From: Pardosa pseudoannulata
Lineage: Eukaryota; Arthropoda; Arachnida; Araneae; Lycosidae
Direction: 5' to 3'
Length of the DNA stretch: 64,000 bases
Assembly: GCA_032207245.1 (NCBI GenBank)
Contig: CM063507.1
Location: forward strand, 90,240,305 to 90,304,304
Part shown: in pieces, positions 57,147 through 64,000 of the stretch
Position numbering within the stretch: position 1 is the stretch's first letter
Layout of the letters: every line of letters starts with the position of its first letter
The notes under the pieces: model-generated
Database searches by the model: none
What the model was told of the DNA's origin: nothing
Seen by the model: only the letters and a program-made list of their open reading frames with translations
Made by a program: the position numbers and the translations under genes

Positions 57147-60100
57147 TTCTTTCTTCGAAAAATATGTCCACTATTCTGTGGAATATAATTGGCAATTTAT
57201 TCATACTAACTCTATATATCTGAACATTAAATTCAACGTGGTTGCTCTCTTCAGATAATAGTTGTCTTAGTTCTGCAAGTGAAAACTTGATTCCATTTCT
57301 TTATTCTAATTGCAGTACATAAATAATAAAAAGAAATAGATTGAAAGTATAATGGATTTCGATTGTAGTCATGCTTGCAGTCAAAAAAAAAAAAAAAAAA
57401 AAATTCCATGACTGCTAATTTTAATCTTATTCATTTTTTTCTGCATCCTTTTATCGTTGAAGTTCTTTCTTCGAAAAATATGTCCACTATTCTGTGGAAT
57501 ATAATTGGCAATTTATTCATACTAAGTCTATATATCTGAACATTAAATTCAAGGTGGTTGCTCTCTTCAGATAATAGTTGTCTTAGTCCTGCAAGTGAAA
57601 ACTTGATTCCATTTCTTTATTCTAATTGCAGTACATAAATAATAAAAAGAAATAGATTGAAAGTATAATGGATTTCGATTGTAGTCATGCTTGCAGTCAA
57701 AAAAAAAATTTCATGACTGCTAATTTTAATCTTATTCATTTTTTTCTGCATCCTTTTATCGTTGAAGTTCTTTCTTCGAAAAATATGTCCACTATTCTGT
57801 GGAATATAATTGGCAATTTATTCATACTAAGTCTATATATCTGAACATTAAATTCAAGGTGGTTGGTCTCTTCAGATAATAGTTGTCTTAGTCCTGCAAG
57901 TGAAAACTTGATTCCATTTCTTTATTCTAATTGCAGTACATAAATAATAAAAAGAAATAGATTGAAAGTATAATGGATTTCGATTGTAGTCATGCTTGCA
58001 GTCAAAAAAAAAAAAAAAAAAATCCATGACTGCTAATTTTAATCTTATTCATTTTTTTCTGCATCCTTTTATCGTTGAAGTTCTTTCTTCGAAAAATATG
58101 TCCACTATTCTGTGGAATATAATTGGCAATTTATTCATACTAACTCTATATATCTGAACATTAAATTCAAGGTGGTTGCTCTCTTCAGATAATAGTTGTC
58201 TTAGTCCTGCAAGAGAAAACTTGATTCCATTTCTTTATTCTAATTGCAGTACATAAATAATAAAAAGAAATAGATTGAAAGTATAATGGATTTCGATTGT
58301 AGTCATGCTTGCAGTCAAAAAAAAAAAAAAAAATTCCATGACTGCTAATTTTAATCTTATTCATTTTTTTCTGCATCCTTTTATCGTTGAAGTTCTTTCT
58401 TCGAAAAATATGTCCACTATTCTGTGGAATATAATTGGCAATTTATTCATACTAACTCTATATATCTGAACATTAAATTCAAGGTGGTTGCTCTCTTCAG
58501 ATAATAGTTGTCTTAGTCCTGCAAGTGAAAACTTGATTCCATTTCTTTATTCTAATTGCAGTACATAAATAATAAAAAGAAATAGATTGAAAGTATAATG
58601 GATTTCGATTGTAGTCATGCTTGCAGTCAAAAAAAAAAAAAAAAAATTCCATGACTGCTAATTTTAATCTTATTCATTTTTTTCTGCATCCTTTTATCGT
58701 TGAAGTTCTTTCTTCGAAAAATATGTCCACTATTCTGTGGAATATAATTGGCAATTTATTCATACTAAGTCTATATATCTGAACATTAAATTCAAGGTGG
58801 TTGCTCTCTTCAGATAATAGTTGTCTTAGTCCTGCAAGTGAAAACTTGATTCCATTTCTTTATTCTAATTGCAGTACATAAATAATAAAAAAAATAGATT
58901 GAAAGTATAATGGATTTCGATTGTAGTCATGCTTGCAGTCAAAAAAAAAAAAAAAAAAAAAAATCCATGACTGCTAATTTTAATCTTATTCATTTTTTTC
59001 TGCATCCTTTTATCGTTGAAGTTCTTTCTTCGAAAAATATGTCCACTATTCTGTGGAATATAATTGGCAATTTATTCATACTAACTCTATATATCTGAAC
59101 ATTAAATTCAAGGTGGTTGCTCTCTTCAGATAATAGTTGTCTTAGTCCTGCAAGAGAAAACTTGATTCCATTTCTTTATTCTAATTGCAGTACATAAATA
59201 ATAAAAAGAAATAGATTGAAAGTATAATGGATTTCGATTGTAGTCATGCTTGCAGTAAAAAAAAAAAAAAAATTTCCATGACTGCTAATTTTAATCTTAT
59301 TCATTTTTTTCTGCATCCTTTTATCGTTGAAGTTCTTTCTTCGAAAAATATGTCCACTATTCTGTGGAATATAATTGGCAATTTATTCATACTAAGTCTA
59401 TATATCTGAACATTAAATTCAAGGTGGTTGCTCTCTTCAGATAATAGTTGTCTTAGTCCTGCAAGTGAAAACTTGATTCCATTTCTTTATTCTAATTGCA
59501 GTACATAAATAATAAAAAGAAATAGATTGAAAGTATAATGGATTTCGATTGTAGTCATGCTTGCAGTCAAAAAAAAAAAAAAAAAAAAAAAAATTCCATG
59601 ACTGCTAATTTTAATCTTATTCATTTTTTTCTGCATCCTTTTATCGTTGAAGTTCTTTCTTCGAAAAATATGTCCACTATTCTGTGGAATATAATTGGCA
59701 ATTTATTCATACTAACTCTATATATCTGAACATTAAATTCAAGGTGGTTGCTCTCTTCAGATAATAGTTGTCTTAGTCCTGCAAGTGAAAACTTGATTCC
59801 ATTTCTTTATTCTAATTGCAGTACATAAATAATAAAAAGAAATAGATTGAAAGTATAATGGATTTCGATTGTAGTCATGCTTGCAGTCAAAAAAAAAAAA
59901 AAAATTCCATGACTGCTAATTTTAATCTTATTCATTTTTTTCTGCATCCTTTTATCGTTGAAGTTCTTTCTTCGAAAAATATGTCCACTATTCTGTGGAA
60001 TATAATTGGCAATTTATTCATACTAACTCTATATATCTGAACATTAAATTCAAGGTGGTTGCTCTCTTCAGATAATAGTTGTCTTAGTCCTGCAAGAGAA

Positions 60101-63100
60101 AACTTGATTCCATTTCTTTATTCTAATTGCAGTACATAAATAATAAAAAGAAATAGATTGAAAGTATAATGGATTTCGATTGTAGTCATGCTTGCAGTCA
60201 AAAAAAAAAAAAAAATTCCATGACTGCTAATTTTAATCTTATTCATTTTTTTCTGCATCCTTTTATCGTTGAAGTTCTTTCTTCGAAAAATATGTCCACT
60301 ATTCTGTGGAATATAATTGGCAATTTATTCATACTAACTCTATATATCTGAACATTAAATTCAAGGTGGTTGCTCTCTTCAGATAATAGTTGTCTTAGTC
60401 CTGCAAGTGAAAACTTGATTCCATTTCTTTATTCTAATTGCAGTACATAAATAATAAAAAGAAATAGATTGAAAGTATAATGGATTTCGATTGTAGTCAT
60501 GCTTGCAGTCAAAAAAAAAAAAAAAATTCCATGACTGCTAATTTTAATCTTATTCATTTTTTTCTGCATCCTTTTATCGTTGAAGTTCTTTCTTCGAAAA
60601 ATATGTCCACTATTCTGTGGAATATAATTGGCAATTTATTCATACTAACTCTATATATCTGAACATTAAATTCAAGGTGGTTGCTCTCTTTAGATAATAG
60701 TTGTCTTACTCCTGCAAGAGAAAACTTGATTCCATTTCTTTATTCTAATTGCAGTACATAAATAATAAAAAGAAATAGATTGAAAGTATAATGGATTTCG
60801 ATTGTAGTCATGCTTGCAGTCAAAAAAAAAAAAAAAAAATTCCATGACTGCTAATTTTAATCTTATTCATTTTTTTCTGCATGATTTTATCGTTGAAGTT
60901 CTTTCTTCGAAAAATATGTCCACTATTCTGTGGAATATAATTGGCAATTTATTCATACTAACTCTATATATCTGAACATTAAATTCAAGGTGGTTGCTCT
61001 CTTCAGATAATAGTTGTCTTAGTCCTGCAAGTGAAAACTTGATTCCATTTCTTTATTCTAATTGCAGTACATAAATAATAAAAAGAAATAGATTGAAAGT
61101 ATAATGGATTTCGATTGTAGTCATGCTTGCAGTCAAAAAAAAAAAAAAAAAAAAAATTCCATGACTGCTAATTTTAATCTTATTCATTTTTTTCTGCATC
61201 CTTTTATCGTTGAAGTTCTTTCTTCGAAAAATATGTCCACTATTCTGTGGAATATAATTGGCAATTTATTCATACTAACTCTATATATCTGAACATTAAA
61301 TTCAAGGTGGTTGCTCTCTTCAGATAATAGTTGTCTTAGTCCTGCAAGTGAAAACTTGATTCCATTTCTTTATTCTAATTGCAGTACATAAATAATAAAG
61401 AAATAGATTGAAAGTATAATGGATTTCGATTGTAGTCATGCTTGCAGTCAAAAAAAAAAAAAAAAAAATTCCATGACTGCTAATTTTAATCTTATTCATT
61501 TTTTTCTGCATCCTTTTATCGTTGAAGTTCTTTCTTCGAAAAATATGTCCACTATTCTGTGGAATATAATTGGCAATTTATTCATACTAACTCTATATAT
61601 CTGAACATTAAATTCAAGGTGGTTGCTCTCTTCAGATAATAGTTGTCTTAGTCCTGCATTAGAAAACTTGATTCCATTTCTTTATTCTAATTGCAGTACA
61701 TAAATAATAAAAAGAAATAGATTGAAAGTATAATGGATTTCGATTGTAGTCATGCTTGCAGTCAAAAAAAAAAAAAATTCCATGACTGCTAATTTTAATC
61801 TTATTCATTTTTTTCTGCATCCTTTTATCGTTGAAGTTCTTTCTTCGAAAAATATGTCCACTATTCTGTGGAATATAATTGGCAATTTATTCATACTAAG
61901 TCTATATATCTGAACATTAAATTCAAGGTGGTTGCTCTCTTCAGATAATAGTTGTCTTAGTCCTGCAAGTGAAAACTTGATTCCATTTCTTTATTCTAAT
62001 TGCAGTACATAAATAATAAAAAGAAATAGATTGAAAGTATAATGGATTTCGATTGTAGTCATGCTTGCAGTCAAAAAAAAAAAAAAAAATTCCATGACTG
62101 CTAATTTTAATCTTATTCATTTTTTTCTGCATCCTTTTATCGTTGAAGTTCTTTCTTCGAAAAATATGTCCACTATTCTGTGGAATATAATTGGCAATTT
62201 ATTCATACTAAGTCTATATATCTGAACATTAAATTCAAGGTGGTTGCTCTCTTTAGATAATAGTTGTCTTACTCCTGCAAGAGAAAACTTGATTCCATTT
62301 CTTTATTCTAATTGCAGTACATAAATAATAAAAAGAAATAGATTGAAAGTATAATGGATTTCGATTGTAGTCATGCTTGCAGTCAAAAAAAAAAAAAAAA
62401 ATTCCATGACTGCTAATTTTAATCTTATTCATTTTTTTCTGCATCCTTTTATCGTTGAAGTTCTTTCTTCGAAAAATATGTCCACTATTCTGTGGAATAT
62501 AATTGGCAATTTATTCATACTAAGTCTATATATCTGAACATTAAATTCAAGGTGGTTGCTCTCTTCAGATAATAGTTGTCTTAGTCCTGCAAGTGAAAAC
62601 TTGATTCCATTTCTTTATTCTAATTGCAGTACATAAATAATAAAAAGAAATAGATTGAAAGTATAATGGATTTCGATTGTAGTCATGCTTGCAGTCAAAA
62701 AAAAAAAAAAAAAATTCCATGACTGCTAATTTTAATCTTATTCATTTTTTTCTGCATCCTTTTATCGTTGAAGTTCTTTCTTCGAAAAATATGTCCACTA
62801 TTCTGTGGAATATAATTGGCAATTTATTCATACTAACTCTATATATCTGAACATTAAATTCAAGGTGGTTGCTCTCTTCATATAATAGTTGTCTTAGTCC
62901 TGCAAGAGAAAACTTGATTCCATTTCTTTATTCTAATTGCAGTACATAAATAATAAAAAGAAATAGATTGAAAGTATAATGGATTTCGATTGTAGTCATG
63001 CTTGCAGTCAAAAAAAAAAAAAAAAAAATTCCATGACTGCTAATTTTAATCTTATTCATTTTTTTCTGCATCCTTTTATCGTTGAAGTTCTTTCTTCGAA

Positions 63101-64000
63101 AAATATGTCCACTATTCTGTGGAATATAATTGGCAATTTATTCATACTAAGTCTATATATCTGAACATTAAATTCAAGGTGGTTTTCTCTTCAGATAATA
63201 GTTGTCTTAGTCCTGCAAGTGAAAACTTGATTCCATTTCTTTATTCTAATTGCAGTACATAAATAATAAAAAGAAATAGATTGAAAGTATAATGGATTTC
63301 GATTGTAGTCATGCTTGCAGTCAAAAAAAAAAAAAATTCCATGACTGCTAATTTTAATCTTATTCATTTTTTTCTGCATCCTTTTATCGTTGAAGTTCTT
63401 TCTTCGAAAAATATGTCCACTATTCTGTGGAATATAATTGGCAATTTATTCATACTAACTCTATATATCTGAACATTAAATTCAAGGTGGTTGCTCTCTT
63501 CAGATAATAGTTGTCTTAGTCCTGCAAGAGAAAACTTGATTCCATTTCTTTATTCTAATTGCAGTACATAAATAATAAAAAGAAATAGATTGAAAGTATA
63601 ATGGATTTCGATTGTAGTCATGCTTGCAGTCAAAAAAAAAAAAAAAAATTCCATGACTGCTAATTTTAATCTTATTCATTTTTTTCTGCATCCTTTTATC
63701 GTTGAAGTTCTTTCTTCGAAAAATATGTCCACTATTCTGTGGAATATAATTGGCAATTTATTCATACTAACTCTATATATCTGAACATTAAATTCAAGGT
63801 GGTTGCTCTCTTCAGATAATAGTTGTCTTAGTCCTGCAAGAGAAAACTTGATTCCATTTCTTTATTCTAATTGCAGTACATAAATAATAAAAACAAATAG
63901 ATTGAAAGTATAATGGATTTCGATTGTAGTCATGCTTGCAATCAAAAAAAAAAAAATTTCCATGACTGCTAATTTTAATCTTATTCATTTTTTTCTGCAT
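57147..64000. repeat. 312-bp tandem satellite, at least 22 monomers
   Basis: The marker ATGGATTTCGATTG recurs 22 times from about 57352 to 63912, spaced 304-320 bp, mostly 311-314. Length differences come mainly from an A-run after CTTGCAGTC (9 to about 24 A). Monomers differ at few positions (CTAACTC/CTAAGTC, AAGTGAAAAC/AAGAGAAAAC). The array runs off the right edge. Short ORFs of about 60 codons recur on both strands but are a by-product of the monomer. Confidence 0.97.

Noticed and set aside
57352..64000. Recurring 60-63-codon ORFs on both strands of the 312-bp repeat
   Set aside because: They are identical in every monomer, run through the variable A-run (which changes the frame between copies) and have no start context or domain. 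They are by-products of satellite sequence.
57147..64000. CRISPR-like array
   Set aside because: Repeats are about 312 bp with no unique spacers, in a eukaryotic genome; it is a satellite.

Overview
This is a eukaryotic, AT-rich, repeat-dense piece of animal genome. The set of elements (Ty1/copia, Ty3/gypsy, an RNase H-bearing LINE, piggyBac-type TTAA elements, a tRNA-derived SINE with CCAAA tails, and a Polinton/adintovirus-like gene block) suggests an arthropod, most likely a spider or other arachnid. That placement is an inference from family resemblance; no ribosomal or marker gene is present.

Layout. 1-4140: a badly degraded array of a roughly 229-bp satellite. 4369-8222 (minus strand): remains of a Polinton/Maverick or adintovirus-like element, with a capsid-like ORF, a small basic virion-like ORF, an intact 240-aa ORF, a chromodomain integrase and a PC4-like ssDNA-binding ORF. 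8272-14884: the 3' end of a plus-strand gypsy element split by a 5.85-kb minus-strand copia element that still has both LTRs, a copia-type primer binding site and a polypurine tract. 14950-16875: two copies of a non-autonomous element with long inverted ends. 18140-27065: a second, plus-strand copia relic split by a nearly complete 5.7-kb LINE flanked by 13-bp target duplications. 27-42 kb: AT-rich DNA with SINEs, two piggyBac relics, gypsy and LINE scraps, a TTAA MITE, and one possible membrane-protein exon on the minus strand.

42754-56991: the main host-gene candidate. Seven GC-rich exons on the plus strand have consensus splice sites and consistent phases. They encode an unrecognised, probably disordered basic/acidic protein whose sixth exon holds about 38 copies of a 27-bp (9-residue) repeat. 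A 13-bp deficit inside that repeat puts the 3' end of the exon in a different frame. The introns are AT-rich and full of transposon remnants.

57147-64000 (continuing past the window): a clean tandem array of about 312-bp monomers, at least 22 units, starting about 155 bp after the gene's stop codon. Each monomer has a variable A-run between short inverted repeats, and variant bases show higher-order spacing of two, three and five monomers.

Apart from that gene and perhaps the exon at 32.1 kb, almost everything recognisable is mobile or tandemly repeated DNA. The genes do not form a pathway; the window reads as a record of nested insertions.
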